A stretch of 64,000 nt of DNA from Fredinandcohnia onubensis (GTDB lineage Bacteria; Bacillota; Bacilli; Bacillales; Bacillaceae_L), in the NCBI RefSeq assembly GCF_002734215.1, contig NZ_NSEB01000014.1, forward strand, positions 1 to 64,000. Reading direction: 5' to 3'. Shown here in pieces: positions 9,511 through 18,990 of this stretch; position 1 is the first letter of the stretch, and every line of letters starts with the position of its first letter. Both the position numbers and the translations under genes were made by a program. Below the pieces are notes generated by a model. It searched no databases. It saw only the letters and a program-made list of their open reading frames with translations, and had not been told where the DNA came from.

Positions 9511-9837
9511 TGTGTAAATGTGGTGGTACTGAGGTTTCCCGTGTTTGAAGGGTTAAAAATGATGTCCTTCCTGAAGTCAAGTCATTCGCTGTTTAGGTCA
9601 GGAAAAAGTGAAACGACTAGGAAGTGGGTACAGGTTATGGGTGATAATGCTATGCCTATTGGTATTAGTAATCCAAGTATAAAAGATGTCTATTGGGGAT
9701 GTTGAATGCTGGTAAGAGGAAGTAAAATGGTTTTTTTATGTGGACCTTCTGAAAAACCGGTCCATGGCAGTGAAGAAAAGCGGTATTCTATTGAAGGGAA
9801 AAATGTATATGAATATTTATCCCGCGATTTGACCTGC
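9511..9837. other. Intergenic region, no supported gene
   Basis: Between two strong terminators. Two short plus-strand frames (9520-9705 and 9706-9906) lack a recognisable family, and the second runs through the terminator of the opposite gene. I see no convincing gene, RNA or repeat here. Confidence 0.5.
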
Positions 9838-9895
9838 AATAAAAATAAAGTTGGAGTTTTGGCAGGTATGTTCTGTACAAGACTCCAACTTTTTA
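9838..9895 (-). terminator. Terminator of the FMN reductase gene
   Basis: AAAGTTGGAGT / ACTCCAACTTT stem; read on the minus strand it is followed by a T-rich run (A-rich at 9838-9846 on the plus strand). Confidence 0.85.
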
Positions 9896-9899
9896 TACC

Positions 9900-10457
9900 T
9901 TATTGATATTTCTTAATTAATTCAACGAATTCATTAACGAAGCCTTGTAGGAATTCTACTGTTCCTTCATTTAACTTACCATTTTCATCTAATAATTCAT
10001 GTACAGAACCGATATATGCTTCAGGTTGTTGAACAACGGGCATATTTAAAAATGAAAGTACTTGACGTAAGTGATGGTTTGAACCGAATCCAGCAAGAGC
10101 ACCTGGAGATTGGCTAATGATTGCTGCAGGTTTTCCACTCCAAACACTTTCTCCATAAGGGCGAGATGCTACATCAAGTGCATTCTTTAAAACAGCGGGG
10201 ATAGAACGGTTATATTCAGGTGTTACAAATAATACTGCGTCTAATTCTTTGATTCTATTACGGAATGCAGTATATTCTGCAGGAGTTCCTAGGTCTCCTT
10301 CAAAATCTTGGTTAAATAATGGTAGGTTGCCAATTTCAACAAACTCTGTTACATATCCTTCTGGGAATAAAGGTGCTACGTTATCAGCAACTTGTTTTGA
10401 AAAAGAATTTTTACGAAGACTACCAAGGATAATACCAACTTTCGTCATACTATTCAT
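9900..10457 (-). CDS. NAD(P)H-dependent FMN reductase (quinone reductase-type flavodoxin fold)
   Basis: Flavoprotein of the NADPH-dependent FMN reductase family, which reduces flavins, quinones or azo compounds. The FMN phosphate loop GSLRKNSFSKQ (near residue 13) and the family signature TPEYNRSIPAVLKNALD (near 80-96) are clear, as is SQSPGALAGFG. 185 residues. The promoter (TTGCCA-17-TATAAT on the minus strand) contains an MhqR-type palindrome in its spacer, so repression by the MarR regulator encoded at 22344 is likely. Substrate is not deducible from sequence; a role in quinone detoxification is inferred from the shared operator. Confidence 0.88.
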   Translation of the reverse strand: MNSMTKVGIILGSLRKNSFSKQVADNVAPLFPEGYVTEFVEIGNLPLFNQDFEGDLGTPAEYTAFRNRIKELDAVLFVTPEYNRSIPAVLKNALDVASRPYGESVWSGKPAAIISQSPGALAGFGSNHHLRQVLSFLNMPVVQQPEAYIGSVHELLDENGKLNEGTVEFLQGFVNEFVELIKKYQ

Positions 10458-10509
10458 CCATCCTTCTTTTTTATTCTGAATTCAATATATTTATCTTGAA
10501 TTAAAGGTA

Positions 10510-10538
10510 ATTATATTGAATTCAAGATAAATTGGCAA
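10510..10538 (-). promoter_or_regulatory. Promoter and MhqR-like operator of the FMN reductase gene
   Basis: On the minus strand TTGCCA (10538-10533), 17-bp spacer and TATAAT (10515-10510). The near-perfect palindrome TTATATTGAATTCAAGATAA (10511-10530) fills the spacer and -10 box; a bound repressor would block polymerase. A weaker adjacent half-match occupies 10491-10510. Confidence 0.8.
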
Positions 10539-10589
10539 GAGAAATGCTTTAATTTAAAACTTGATATTACTCATAATTAAAAAAGAGGA

Positions 10590-10622
10590 AACTCTCACTG
10601 TATATACGGTTAGAGTTTTTTA
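10590..10622 (+). terminator. Orphan terminator at the edge of the duplication
   Basis: AACTCTCAC ... GTTAGAGTT stem followed by T6. It corresponds to the terminator downstream of fbp at 13425-13458 and appears to have been copied along with the flanking segment; no plus-strand gene precedes it here. Confidence 0.75.
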
Positions 10623-10628
10623 TTTAAT

Positions 10629-10719
10629 AATATCTTGAATTCGAGATATTTTTCTTGACTATAAATAATTCGATGGTTATTATTGTTTACATAAAGTAAA
10701 ATTAGTTACTAATAGTAAC
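10629..10719 (+). promoter_or_regulatory. Dual-operator promoter of the first small-protein gene
   Basis: Palindrome TATCTTGAATTCGAGATA (10631-10648, extended by two matching bases each side), then TTGACT (10655-10660), 17-bp spacer and TATTAT (10678-10683). Immediately downstream are TTTAC-ATAAA-GTAAA (10686-10700) and GTTAC-TAATA-GTAAC (10705-10719). The first dyad matches MhqR operators; the second class recurs beside the HxlR regulator gene. Confidence 0.82.
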
Positions 10720-10771
10720 CTTGAATAAAGTGTTACACAAAATAAATATTTTTTATATAGGAGTGAATCAT

Positions 10772-10906
10772 ATGGTAGAGGTAACGTTGACTCTTGAATA
10801 TAAAGGGAAAAATTATCGAACGAATGTCATTGTTAAGAAGGACACACCTCAAAATGAAATTAACTGTATTGCACATGAACAAATTATGAAACAATGGTCA
10901 AATTAA
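10772..10906 (+). CDS. Small protein, BA3454-like stress-response family (copy 1)
   Basis: 44 residues beginning MVEVTLTLEYKGKNY. ATG at 10772 follows TAGGAGTG. It resembles, from memory, the roughly 45-residue BA3454-type stress-response proteins of the B. cereus group; that assignment needs a profile match. The sequence alternates hydrophobic and polar residues (a beta hairpin) and ends in a short helix (HEQIMKQWSN). No cysteines except Cys31. Its twin at 13609 differs at only a few residues. Both are expressed from dual-operator promoters. Function unknown. Confidence 0.8.
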   Translation: MVEVTLTLEYKGKNYRTNVIVKKDTPQNEINCIAHEQIMKQWSN

Positions 10907-10938
10907 TAATCTCCTTTTTTGAAAGGAGAATGATTCCT

Positions 10939-11058
10939 TTGAATGAGAAAAAATTGGTTAGAGAAAAAGCGATAGATTATATAAAAGATGGAATGGTAGT
11001 TGGTCTAGGGACTAGAATAAACGGAATTCATTCCGATAAGCGAGCAACTAATGAGTGA
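10939..11058 (+). pseudogene. rpiA: Truncated rpiA (5' fragment)
   Basis: Residues corresponding to NEKKLVREKAIDYIKDGMVVGLGT of the intact rpiA at 13777 are preserved, then the frame runs into unrelated sequence and stops after about 14 further codons at 11056. It lacks everything after the first phosphate-loop residues (GTGST becomes GTRIN) and cannot be functional. It arose from the segmental duplication and was cut by the neighbouring IS-derived DNA. Confidence 0.9.
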
Positions 11059-11214
11059 TTCATTGCCGCATAGTTCAGTTCGACAGGTCTACCAAAACGA
11101 GATTTCTTCGTTGCCACAGCGAAGATTGGTGAATGTTGATAGTAGAGAAAATAGCTTCAAAACGTTGGGGAGGTTCTAAATCATATAATTCTGAGTATCA
11201 AATAGGCTTCCGTA
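11016..11214 (-). mobile_element. Decayed insertion sequence fragment (transposase N-terminal part)
   Basis: On the minus strand a frame reads SELYDLEPPQRFEAIFSTIN and, after a frameshift, FGRPVELNYAAMNHSLVARLSE. The second piece resembles the N-terminal domain of IS1182/IS4-type DDE transposases (GRPxxxxxxxMxxSLxxRxxE). No catalytic domain or terminal inverted repeat remains. It abuts the truncated rpiA. Confidence 0.55.
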
Positions 11215-11452
11215 TCGTTTAATAGCTACAGGGAGTCTCTCTTCAGTCTTATAAGTTTGTATTGGTGACTACTGATTTCGACATTTTGGGAAGGTACTCC
11301 TTTTTTGATTCAAAAAAATCCTTAAGCCCGTAGGGTTCAGGTTTATGAAATTGATTCAACTGGATTGATATTAAATTTTCTGTATCACTTTTATAACCTG
11401 GAAATAAAGTGAGACTAACAAAAGTACCATATTTTTAGGAGGATATGTCAAT
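11215..11452. other. Intergenic region upstream of fbp
   Basis: AT-rich sequence without a gene. A loose inverted pair TTCAGGTT (about 11337) / AACCTGGAA (about 11395) is present, but I see no convincing promoter or known riboswitch. The fbp ribosome binding site AGGAGG is at its end. Confidence 0.4.
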
Positions 11453-13387
11453 TTGGATAAAAAATACTTAGATTTGCTGGCCCAAAAATATGATAGTGAA
11501 GAAAAAGTAGTAACAGAAATTATTAATCTTGAAGCAATCCTTAATTTACCAAAGGGAACAGAACATTTTGTCAGTGACTTACATGGGGAATTCCAATCTT
11601 TTCAACATGTATTGAGAAATGGATCTGGTAGAGTAAAAGAGAAAATCGAAGAACTTTTTATGGATATATTATCTGAGAAGGATATCAATGAATTGACGAT
11701 ATTGGTTTATTATCCTGAAGATAAATTACAGTTAATTAAGAATAGATTTGACAATAAACAGGAATTAAACGGGTGGTATGCCACAACGATTAATCATATG
11801 ATTAAGCTTATTTCTTTTGCCTCTTCCAAATATACACGCTCGAAATTACGTAAAGCATTGCCTGAACGGTTTGTTTATATTATAGAAGAGTTATTATACA
11901 AAACGGAAGAAGAATCCACAAATAAGGAACCTTATTACACCAAAATTGTTCAGCAAATTATTTCTCTTAATCAGGCAGATAAGCTTATTATTGGTCTTGC
12001 ATATTGCACGCAGAGATTGGTAGTGGACCATCTTCATGTAGTGGGGGATATATATGATCGCGGACCCGAGCCTGATCAAATTATGGATACACTCATTAAT
12101 TATCATTCTGTTGATATTCAGTGGGGAAATCATGATGTATTATGGTTAGGTGCGTATGCCGGTTCCAAGGTTTGTCTAGCTAATATTCTTCGTATTAGCG
12201 CCCGGTATAATAATTTAGATATTATTGAAGATGTGTATGGAATCAATCTTCGACCACTTCTAAATTTAGCTGAGAAATACTATAAGGATAACCCGGCTTT
12301 TAGACCAAAGAAAACTTCCGGAAACAATCTAACGGAGGAAGAAGAATTACAAATCACAAAAATTCATCAAGCAATTGCTATGATTCAGTTCAAGCTTGAA
12401 ATTCCCATCATTAAGAGACGACCATTCTTTAATATGTCAGGAAGGTTATTACTTGAGAAAATTGATTATGATAAAAACGAAATAGTGCTTCATGGAAAGA
12501 CATATCCATTGGAAAATACTTGCTTTTCAACTATTAATCCAGATAACCCAAGTCAATTGTTAGAGGAAGAACAGCAGGTAATAGATAAATTATTATTTTG
12601 TCTTCAACATTCGGAAAAGTTGGCAAGACATATGAACTTCCTTATGAAGAAAGGCAGCCTATATTTGAAGTATAATGGTAACTTATTGATACATGGCTGC
12701 ATTCCTTTAGATGATAAAGGAAATATGGAAAAAATGGTGATTGAAAATACAACGTATGATGGTCGAGAGTTATTAGATGTTTTTGAACATCATCTACGAT
12801 ACTCTTTTGCACACCTTGAAGAAACCGATGATCTTTCGACAGATATGGCCTGGTATTTATGGACAGGCGAATATTCATCACTCTTTGGCAAGAGGGAAAT
12901 GACAACCTTTGAAAGGTATTTTATTAAAGATAAAGAAACTCATAAAGAGAGGAAGAATCCATATTACTATTTACGGGAAAAGGAAGAAATCTGTCGCAAA
13001 ATTTTAGCAGAATTTAATCTAAATCCCGATGATGGTCATATTATAAATGGGCATACGCCTGTTAAAGAAATTAAAGGGGAAGACCCAATTAAAGCAAATG
13101 GAAAAATGCTTGTTATTGACGGTGGCTTCTCAAAGGCCTATCAATCAACTACCGGGATTGCGGGATATACTTTATTATACAATTCATTCGGTATGAAATT
13201 GGTTGCTCATCAGTATTCTAATTGCAAAGAATTTGTCTTGCATAATGGCATGGATGTTTTATCAATGAAAAGAATAGTGGACAAAATGGTAGAAAGAAAA
13301 ATGGTAATGGAAACAAATGTTGGGAAGGAATTATTAAAGGAAGTCTCTGCTTTGAAGAGTTTGATGGAGTATCGTTATATGAAGTGA
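11453..13387 (+). CDS. fbp: Fructose-1,6-bisphosphatase class III
   Basis: Gluconeogenic hydrolysis of fructose-1,6-bisphosphate to fructose-6-phosphate. The 644 residues carry the class III metallophosphoesterase motifs: [10 protein letters not shown] near residue 42, [15 protein letters not shown] near 198, [14 protein letters not shown] near 224, and [14 protein letters not shown] near the C terminus. It starts with TTG behind TAGGAGGATAT. It lies between the two copies of the segmental duplication and just ahead of the pentose phosphate operon, which it supplies with fructose-6-phosphate. It is monocistronic with its own terminator. Confidence 0.95.
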   Translation: MDKKYLDLLAQKYDSEEKVVTEIINLEAILNLPKGTEHFVSDLHGEFQSFQHVLRNGSGRVKEKIEELFMDILSEKDINELTILVYYPEDKLQLIKNRFDNKQELNGWYATTINHMIKLISFASSKYTRSKLRKALPERFVYIIEELLYKTEEESTNKEPYYTKIVQQIISLNQADKLIIGLAYCTQRLVVDHLHVVGDIYDRGPEPDQIMDTLINYHSVDIQWGNHDVLWLGAYAGSKVCLANILRISARYNNLDIIEDVYGINLRPLLNLAEKYYKDNPAFRPKKTSGNNLTEEEELQITKIHQAIAMIQFKLEIPIIKRRPFFNMSGRLLLEKIDYDKNEIVLHGKTYPLENTCFSTINPDNPSQLLEEEQQVIDKLLFCLQHSEKLARHMNFLMKKGSLYLKYNGNLLIHGCIPLDDKGNMEKMVIENTTYDGRELLDVFEHHLRYSFAHLEETDDLSTDMAWYLWTGEYSSLFGKREMTTFERYFIKDKETHKERKNPYYYLREKEEICRKILAEFNLNPDDGHIINGHTPVKEIKGEDPIKANGKMLVIDGGFSKAYQSTTGIAGYTLLYNSFGMKLVAHQYSNCKEFVLHNGMDVLSMKRIVDKMVERKMVMETNVGKELLKEVSALKSLMEYRYMK

Positions 13388-13424
13388 TTTTTTTGTAACC
13401 ATCACTTGACTCGTAAAATGAAAG

Positions 13425-13458
13425 AACTCTCACTATTAAAAACGGTGAGAGTTTTTTT
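13425..13458 (+). terminator. Terminator of fbp
   Basis: AACTCTCAC ... GTGAGAGTT perfect 9-bp stem followed by T7. Confidence 0.9.
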
Positions 13459-13464
13459 GGAAAA

Positions 13465-13555
13465 AATATCTTGAATTCGAGATATTTTTCTTGACTATGA
13501 ATAATTTGAGGGTTATTATTGGTTACATAAAGTGCAATTGGTTACTAATAGTAAC
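13465..13555 (+). promoter_or_regulatory. Dual-operator promoter of the pentose phosphate operon
   Basis: MhqR-type palindrome TATCTTGAATTCGAGATA within 13465-13486, then TTGACT (13491-13496), 17-bp spacer, TATTAT (13514-13519). Downstream of the -10 box lie GTTAC-ATAAA-GTGCA (13522-13536, degenerate right arm) and the perfect GTTAC-TAATA-GTAAC (13541-13555). One element is placed ahead of the -35 box and the other over the transcription start, consistent with two regulators acting on one promoter. Confidence 0.82.
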
Positions 13556-13608
13556 TTTGAATAAAGCGATACAAAAAGATAAATATTTTTAAGATAGGAG
13601 TGAAACAT

Positions 13609-13743
13609 ATGGTAGAGGTAACTTTGACTCTTGAATATAAAGGGAAGAAATATAGAACGAATGTCATTGTTAAGAAGGACACACCTCAAAATGAAATTAA
13701 CTGTATTGCAAATGAACAAATTATGAAACAATGGTCAAATTAA
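13609..13743 (+). CDS. Small protein, BA3454-like stress-response family (copy 2)
   Basis: 44 residues, nearly identical to the protein at 10772 (Lys for Asn in the YKGKKYRTN segment and Asn for His in IANEQ). Start ATG at 13609 with TAGGAGTG. It is the first gene of the pentose phosphate operon: rpiA follows after about 30 bp with no terminator between. That linkage suggests a function tied to electrophile stress or pentose phosphate flux, but no activity can be read from the sequence. Confidence 0.82.
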   Translation: MVEVTLTLEYKGKKYRTNVIVKKDTPQNEINCIANEQIMKQWSN

Positions 13744-13776
13744 GAACCTCCATTTTTTGAAAGGAGAATGAATCCT

Positions 13777-14460
13777 TTGAATGAGAAAAAATTGGTTGGA
13801 GAAAAAGCGATAGATTATATAAAAGATGGAATGGTAGTTGGTCTAGGGACTGGATCGACAGTTTTATATACCATTTATAAGCTTGGAGAATTGGTTGAAA
13901 ATGGACTTTCGATTAAGGGAATTCCTACTTCAAAACAAACTGAAAAACTAGCTAATGAAGTTGGAATCCCACTTGTTACATTTAACGAGGTTGAACAAAT
14001 AGATGTGGCAATTGATGGCGCTGATGAGGTAGATTCTGACTTAAATCTCATAAAAGGGGGCGGTGGTGCCCTATTAAGGGAAAAAATCATCGCAAATGCA
14101 GCTAACACTTTTATTGTAGTTGCTGACCCAGATAAAAACGTTACAAAATTAGGATCTTTCCCATTACCGGTAGAAGTATTACCATTCGGCATTGAACTGA
14201 CAAGGAAAAAGTTAATTGAACTAGGGCTCATACCCCATTTAAGACAAGTTCAGGGAAATCCATTTCAAACGGATAATGGTAACTACATTTTTGACTGTCG
14301 TTTACCAGATATAACGAATCTTAAAGAATTGGAAAGAGAGCTTAACCTAATACCTGGAATTATTGAGAATGGGTTATTTCTCGGAAAGACTGATATCTAC
14401 ATTACCTTAGATCGTGATAAGAATAACTCTATTGTAGTCAGACATAGAAACAATGTGTAA
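13777..14460 (+). CDS. rpiA: Ribose-5-phosphate isomerase A
   Basis: Interconverts ribose-5-phosphate and ribulose-5-phosphate. The family motifs GLGTGSTVLYTI (phosphate loop), DGADEVDSDLNLIKGGGGALLREKI (catalytic region) and the PVEVLPFG strand are intact. The TTG at 13777 has its AAAGGAG ribosome binding site 10 bp upstream and gives about 227 residues; the in-frame ATG at 13768 lies only one or two bases from that site and is less likely. Second gene of the operon, followed 61 bp later by zwf. Confidence 0.95.
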   Translation: MNEKKLVGEKAIDYIKDGMVVGLGTGSTVLYTIYKLGELVENGLSIKGIPTSKQTEKLANEVGIPLVTFNEVEQIDVAIDGADEVDSDLNLIKGGGGALLREKIIANAANTFIVVADPDKNVTKLGSFPLPVEVLPFGIELTRKKLIELGLIPHLRQVQGNPFQTDNGNYIFDCRLPDITNLKELERELNLIPGIIENGLFLGKTDIYITLDRDKNNSIVVRHRNNV

Positions 14461-14521
14461 ATGATTTACAACAATAGAATGAATCTTACTACCAGATTTA
14501 CATGTATTAGGAGGACTTAAA

Positions 14522-16030
14522 TTGGAATCAATGACTTTTGTATTATTTGGCTCAACAGGTGATTTAGCAAAAAGAAAGATTTTTCCTGCTCTGTACAACC
14601 TGTTTGTTGATAATAAATTACCACAACCTATATCCATAATTGGTCTCGGACGAGCTGAACTTTCTCAAAGAGACTTTCAAGAAAGAGTGAAAGAATCAAT
14701 CTTTTCTTTCTCGCGTCGTCTTGAACATGATCCTGATGATCTGGAGGAATTTCTGGATTCTTTTCGATATCAGGCCCTCGATGTTACCAATAAACAAGGG
14801 TATAAACCATTACTCGAAATGGTAAAACAACGAGAAGCAGAACTGAAAATAAAGGAAAATCGAGTATTTTATCTTTCAGTAGCTCCAGAATTTTTCGACG
14901 TTATTGCTTTAAACATCAAAGAAAGCGGGCTTGGAAATACAACTGGCTGGAAACGATTGATGATTGAAAAGCCATTCGGCCATGATCTCGGGTCAGCTCG
15001 TGAATTAAATGAAAGGCTCAGCGGTGCATTTGAAGAAGAAGAAATCTTTCGAATTGACCATTACCTGGGGAAGTCAATGGTTCAGAATCTCGAAGCTCTT
15101 GAATTTGCAAACCCAATCTTACAATCTATTTGGAACAAAGATCACATTGCTAATGTTCAAATTACAGCGAGTGAAACAGTTGGTGTAGAGACAAGAGCTG
15201 GCTATTATGACCAGGCAGGAGCGATACGTGATATGGTTCAAAATCATATGCTTCAACTATTGATGATGACGGCCATGGCGTTACCTAAAAAGATGAATGC
15301 TTCAGAAATCCGAAATGAAAAGCGTAAGGTAATGGAAGCGATTCGTCCAATGAAAAAAGAAGATGTTCACCTGAATATCATTCGTGGGCAATATGGGCCA
15401 GGGGAGAGTAATGGTAACCAGGTTCTAGGGTATAGAGACGAACCAGGAGTAAATCCTTCCTCTAAAACAGATACATTTATCGCGGCTCGTATCTGGATCG
15501 ATAATCCATTCTGGAAAGGCGTACCTTTTTATATCCGAACTGGGAAAAGAATGAAGGAAAAATCAACTCGTATCGTCATTGAATTTAAAAACACATTGAA
15601 TTCACATTATGAAAATACGAATCAAGAAATTGAGCCTAATTTATTAATAGTTGAAATCAGTCCGAATGAAATTATCTCTCTTCAGTTAAATAGTAAAAAC
15701 CCGACTAATAATGGGAATATCGAGCCTGTCCGAATTGAATTTTCAAGTGAAGCTAAAGGAAGTGGAATACCAGAAGCATACGAAAGAATTATTCATGATG
15801 CTTTCGTTGGGGATTCAACATTCTTTGCACATTGGAAGGAAGTCGAGTTGTCATGGGAGTGGGTTCAAGCTATTCTTGATGGATTTGAAGAAGACCTTGT
15901 TCCAATATATGAATACCAGTCAGGTTCAAATGGGCCAATGGAATCCGATTTATTGTTAGAAGAGCATGGATTTAAATGGTGGTTAGATGAAAGAAAGCAA
16001 GAAGCCAAAGAATTAGTAGAAATGAAATAA
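14522..16030 (+). CDS. zwf: Glucose-6-phosphate 1-dehydrogenase
   Basis: Oxidises glucose-6-phosphate to 6-phosphogluconolactone and normally produces NADPH. The nucleotide-binding [10 protein letters not shown] is near residue 10, the active-site RIDHYLGK near 178-185, and the substrate-binding EKPFGHD region near 149. 502 residues, a typical length. TTG start after AGGAGGAC. Third gene of the operon; no lactonase gene is present, so lactone hydrolysis must be spontaneous or encoded elsewhere. Confidence 0.96.
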   Translation: MESMTFVLFGSTGDLAKRKIFPALYNLFVDNKLPQPISIIGLGRAELSQRDFQERVKESIFSFSRRLEHDPDDLEEFLDSFRYQALDVTNKQGYKPLLEMVKQREAELKIKENRVFYLSVAPEFFDVIALNIKESGLGNTTGWKRLMIEKPFGHDLGSARELNERLSGAFEEEEIFRIDHYLGKSMVQNLEALEFANPILQSIWNKDHIANVQITASETVGVETRAGYYDQAGAIRDMVQNHMLQLLMMTAMALPKKMNASEIRNEKRKVMEAIRPMKKEDVHLNIIRGQYGPGESNGNQVLGYRDEPGVNPSSKTDTFIAARIWIDNPFWKGVPFYIRTGKRMKEKSTRIVIEFKNTLNSHYENTNQEIEPNLLIVEISPNEIISLQLNSKNPTNNGNIEPVRIEFSSEAKGSGIPEAYERIIHDAFVGDSTFFAHWKEVELSWEWVQAILDGFEEDLVPIYEYQSGSNGPMESDLLLEEHGFKWWLDERKQEAKELVEMK

Positions 16031-16049
16031 AAAAATTCAGGGGGAAACC

Positions 16050-18044
16050 ATGACACAAAATATTGAGAACTTAGCCGTTACAACAATACGAACTTTATCT
16101 ATTGATGCTATCAATGCAGCAAATTCCGGTCACCCAGGATTGCCAATGGGCGCAGCACCAATGGCTTATGCATTATGGTCAAAACATATGAATCATAATC
16201 CTGAAAATCCAAAATGGTTTAACCGTGATCGATTTGTTTTATCAGCCGGACACGGATCTAGCTTATTATACAGTTTACTTCATTTAGCAGGATATAATGT
16301 CACTATTGATGACTTAAAGAACTTCAGAAAATTAAACAGCAAAACACCAGGACATCCTGAATTTGGCCATACTTCTGGTGTAGAAGCGACAACTGGGCCA
16401 TTAGGACAAGGGATTGCTAATGCTGTTGGAATGGCGATGGCAGAGGCACATCTCGCCGCGAAATTTAATAAGAAGAACTACCCTGTCATTGATCACTATA
16501 CGTATGCTTTGGTAGGAGACGGTGATCTTATGGAGGGGATATCCTATGAGGCTATGTCAATGGCTGGGCATATGAAACTAGGTAAATTAATCGTCCTGTA
16601 TGATTCAAATGATATATCCCTTGATGGTGACTTGAACGTTTCTTTTTCTGAAGATATTGAGAAAAGAGCAGAATCTGCAAATTGGCACTATGTGAGAGTA
16701 GATGATGGAAATGATCTAGAAGCGATTTCAAAAGCAATCGAACTAGCAAAACAGAATCCTGAACAACCAAGCATTATTGAAGTCAGAACAATCATTGGGT
16801 ATGGAAGTCCGAAAGTAGCGGGTAGTAATAAAGCACATGGCGCACCGCTAGGGCTTGAGGAAGCAAAGGCAACGAAGCGAGCTTATGGCTGGGATTATGA
16901 AGAGGACTTCTTTGTTCCAGAAAACGTGAAAGCTCATTTCAAGGACTTAAAGAGTAAGGGAATGGATGTTGAAGAACAATGGAATAGTTTATTCCTTTCT
17001 TATCAACAAGACTACCCAGAATTAGCAAATCAACTAACCGATGCGATACAAGGAAAAGTTCTAATTGACGCAAACGACATTTTAACTTTTGAAACAGGTA
17101 AAGGTGTTTCCACTCGTGTCGCAAGCGGTGAAGCGATAAACCATTACGTAAAATCAGTTCCTGCCATTTTTGGAGGAAGCGCAGACCTGTCTGGATCTAC
17201 TATGACAGACATTAAGGGAGAACAAATTTTTGCGGTAGAATCCTATGGTGCTCGAAATGTGTACTTTGGTGTAAGGGAGCACGCAATGGGTGCAGCTGCA
17301 AACGGTATGGCCTATCATGGTGGGGTGAAGCCTTTCGTAAGTACATTCTTTGTATTTAATGATTATCTTCGTCCGTCTATCCGTCTGGCAGCACTATCGA
17401 AACTTCCAGTCACATATGTATTTACACATGACTCAATAGCTGTAGGTGAAGACGGTCCTACACATGAGCCAGTTGAACATTTAGCAGCACTTCGTTCAAT
17501 ACCTGGGCTTAAGGTTATAAGACCAACTGATGCAAATGAAACTGCAAGTGCTTGGGCTTACGCTCTTCAACAAACAGAGGGACCAGTTGCATTAATTTTA
17601 AGTCGTCAAAACCTACCGGTATATAACGAAACAAGAGCAAATCTAGAAAATGTTGCAAAAGGGGCTTATGTTCTGACTGAAACAAATTCAGCTCCAGAGG
17701 TTATTCTAATTGCGACAGGCTCTGAAGTGTCATTAGCCGTAAGTACAAAAGAAGAGCTTGAGAAAGAAAATAGATCTGTTCGAGTAGTAGCAATGCCAAG
17801 TTGGGAACTGTTTAATAAACAATCATCTGATTATAAAGAAACTATTTTACCATCATCCATTTCAAAACGGATTGCAATTGAATCTGGAATCTCCATGGGG
17901 TGGGAACGATTTGTTGGTACGGAAGGGAAAATTGTATCAATAGAATCATTTGGTGCTTCGGGTTCAGGTCCTGAAGTTATGGCACAGTTTGGTTTTACAA
18001 CTGAAAATGTAGTTCAAATAACTAAAAGTCTATTACACTCTTAA
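16050..18044 (+). CDS. tkt: Transketolase
   Basis: Thiamine diphosphate enzyme of the non-oxidative pentose phosphate branch. The TPP motif [19 protein letters not shown] near residue 154, the early His in SGHPGLPMG and the pyrimidine-domain VREHAMG segment are present. 664 residues, a usual length. ATG start with AGGGGG upstream, 20 bp after zwf. Confidence 0.96.
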   Translation: MTQNIENLAVTTIRTLSIDAINAANSGHPGLPMGAAPMAYALWSKHMNHNPENPKWFNRDRFVLSAGHGSSLLYSLLHLAGYNVTIDDLKNFRKLNSKTPGHPEFGHTSGVEATTGPLGQGIANAVGMAMAEAHLAAKFNKKNYPVIDHYTYALVGDGDLMEGISYEAMSMAGHMKLGKLIVLYDSNDISLDGDLNVSFSEDIEKRAESANWHYVRVDDGNDLEAISKAIELAKQNPEQPSIIEVRTIIGYGSPKVAGSNKAHGAPLGLEEAKATKRAYGWDYEEDFFVPENVKAHFKDLKSKGMDVEEQWNSLFLSYQQDYPELANQLTDAIQGKVLIDANDILTFETGKGVSTRVASGEAINHYVKSVPAIFGGSADLSGSTMTDIKGEQIFAVESYGARNVYFGVREHAMGAAANGMAYHGGVKPFVSTFFVFNDYLRPSIRLAALSKLPVTYVFTHDSIAVGEDGPTHEPVEHLAALRSIPGLKVIRPTDANETASAWAYALQQTEGPVALILSRQNLPVYNETRANLENVAKGAYVLTETNSAPEVILIATGSEVSLAVSTKEELEKENRSVRVVAMPSWELFNKQSSDYKETILPSSISKRIAIESGISMGWERFVGTEGKIVSIESFGASGSGPEVMAQFGFTTENVVQITKSLLHS

Positions 18045-18075
18045 AAAAATGACAAAACAATTGGGGGAAAACAAC

Positions 18076-18969
18076 ATGAAGGTTGGATTAATAGGTTTAG
18101 GAAAAATGGGTTTAAACTTAGGACAAAATCTTATCGATAACAATCACGAAGTAGTTGCATTTGATGTAAACCCAGGTGCTGTTGATGAAATGAAGAAATA
18201 TGGAGCTTCAGGAGTATCAAGCTATAAAGAACTAGTTGATTCTCTAGATAAGCCAAGAATCATTTGGATTATGGTTCCTCATGCTGTGGTGGATTCTGTC
18301 ATTGACGAAGTTGCGCCATTTTTAGACAAAAATGATATTGTGATCGAAGCGGGTAATTCTCACTATAAGGAATCCATCCAACGTTACAATGATTTAAAGA
18401 AAATTGGCGTACGATTTATGGATGCAGGTACTTCCGGTGGAATGGAAGGAGCACGAAATGGTGCTTGTTATATGATTGGCGGTGATCCTGAAGCATGGGA
18501 ACAAGTTGAACCTATATTCAAAGATACGGCTGTAGAAAATGGTTTCTTGTATGCCGGCGAAGCGGGAAGCGGGCACTTCTTGAAGATGGTTCATAATGGC
18601 ATTGAGTATGCAATGATGGCAGCAATCGGAGAAGGCTTTGAAGTATTGGAAAAAAGCGAATTTGATTTTGATTATGAAAAGGTAGCAAGAGTTTGGAATA
18701 ATGGTTCCGTTATTCGTTCTTGGCTCATGGAATTAACAGAGAATGCATTTTCAAAGGATGCCAAGTTGGATGAAATTCAAGGAATAATGCACTCATCAGG
18801 TGAGGGTAAATGGACCGTTGAAACGGCTTTAGATTTACAAACGGCTACTCCAGTTATTGCGATGTCGCTATTGATGCGCTACCGCTCATTAGATAATGAT
18901 ACCTTTAACGGTAAAGTTGTAGCTGCATTACGAAACGAATTTGGTGGACATGCTGTCGTAAAAAAATAA
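18076..18969 (+). CDS. 6-phosphogluconate dehydrogenase, short decarboxylating form (YqeC-type)
   Basis: Oxidatively decarboxylates 6-phosphogluconate to ribulose-5-phosphate. The ATG at 18076 (MKVGLIGLGKMGLN) follows GGGGGAAAAC; upstream starts would add a non-family N terminus. At 297 residues it is the short class, like B. subtilis YqeC, rather than the 468-residue GndA/GntZ. Motifs GLGKMG, DAGTSGGMEGARNGACYM and the catalytic KMVHNGIEY are visible. An acidic residue at the end of beta-2 (VVAFDVN) predicts NAD rather than NADP as cofactor, an inference from Rossmann-fold rules. It lies between tkt and tal. Confidence 0.9.
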   Translation: MKVGLIGLGKMGLNLGQNLIDNNHEVVAFDVNPGAVDEMKKYGASGVSSYKELVDSLDKPRIIWIMVPHAVVDSVIDEVAPFLDKNDIVIEAGNSHYKESIQRYNDLKKIGVRFMDAGTSGGMEGARNGACYMIGGDPEAWEQVEPIFKDTAVENGFLYAGEAGSGHFLKMVHNGIEYAMMAAIGEGFEVLEKSEFDFDYEKVARVWNNGSVIRSWLMELTENAFSKDAKLDEIQGIMHSSGEGKWTVETALDLQTATPVIAMSLLMRYRSLDNDTFNGKVVAALRNEFGGHAVVKK

Positions 18970-18990
18970 TGTAAATGGAGGAAACGAAAA

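Larger units (their letters stand above)
10590..11015 (+). repeat. Segmental duplication, left copy (terminator, operator, small gene, rpiA 5' fragment)
   Basis: About 425 bp closely resemble 13425-13853 in the same orientation: terminator, MhqR-like palindrome, promoter, GTTAC dyads, the 44-codon gene and the first 29 or so codons of rpiA. Similarity stops within the rpiA sequence (GGGACT at about 11013) where different DNA begins. The two copies flank fbp. Confidence 0.93.
13425..13853 (+). repeat. Segmental duplication, right (intact) copy
   Basis: Counterpart of 10590-11015. Here the sequence continues into a complete rpiA, so this is the ancestral or functional copy. Confidence 0.93.

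Noticed and set aside
9520..9906. Two plus-strand frames of 61 and 66 codons downstream of glmS
   Set aside because: No recognisable family, poor start signals, and the second runs through the terminator and into the opposite gene's end.
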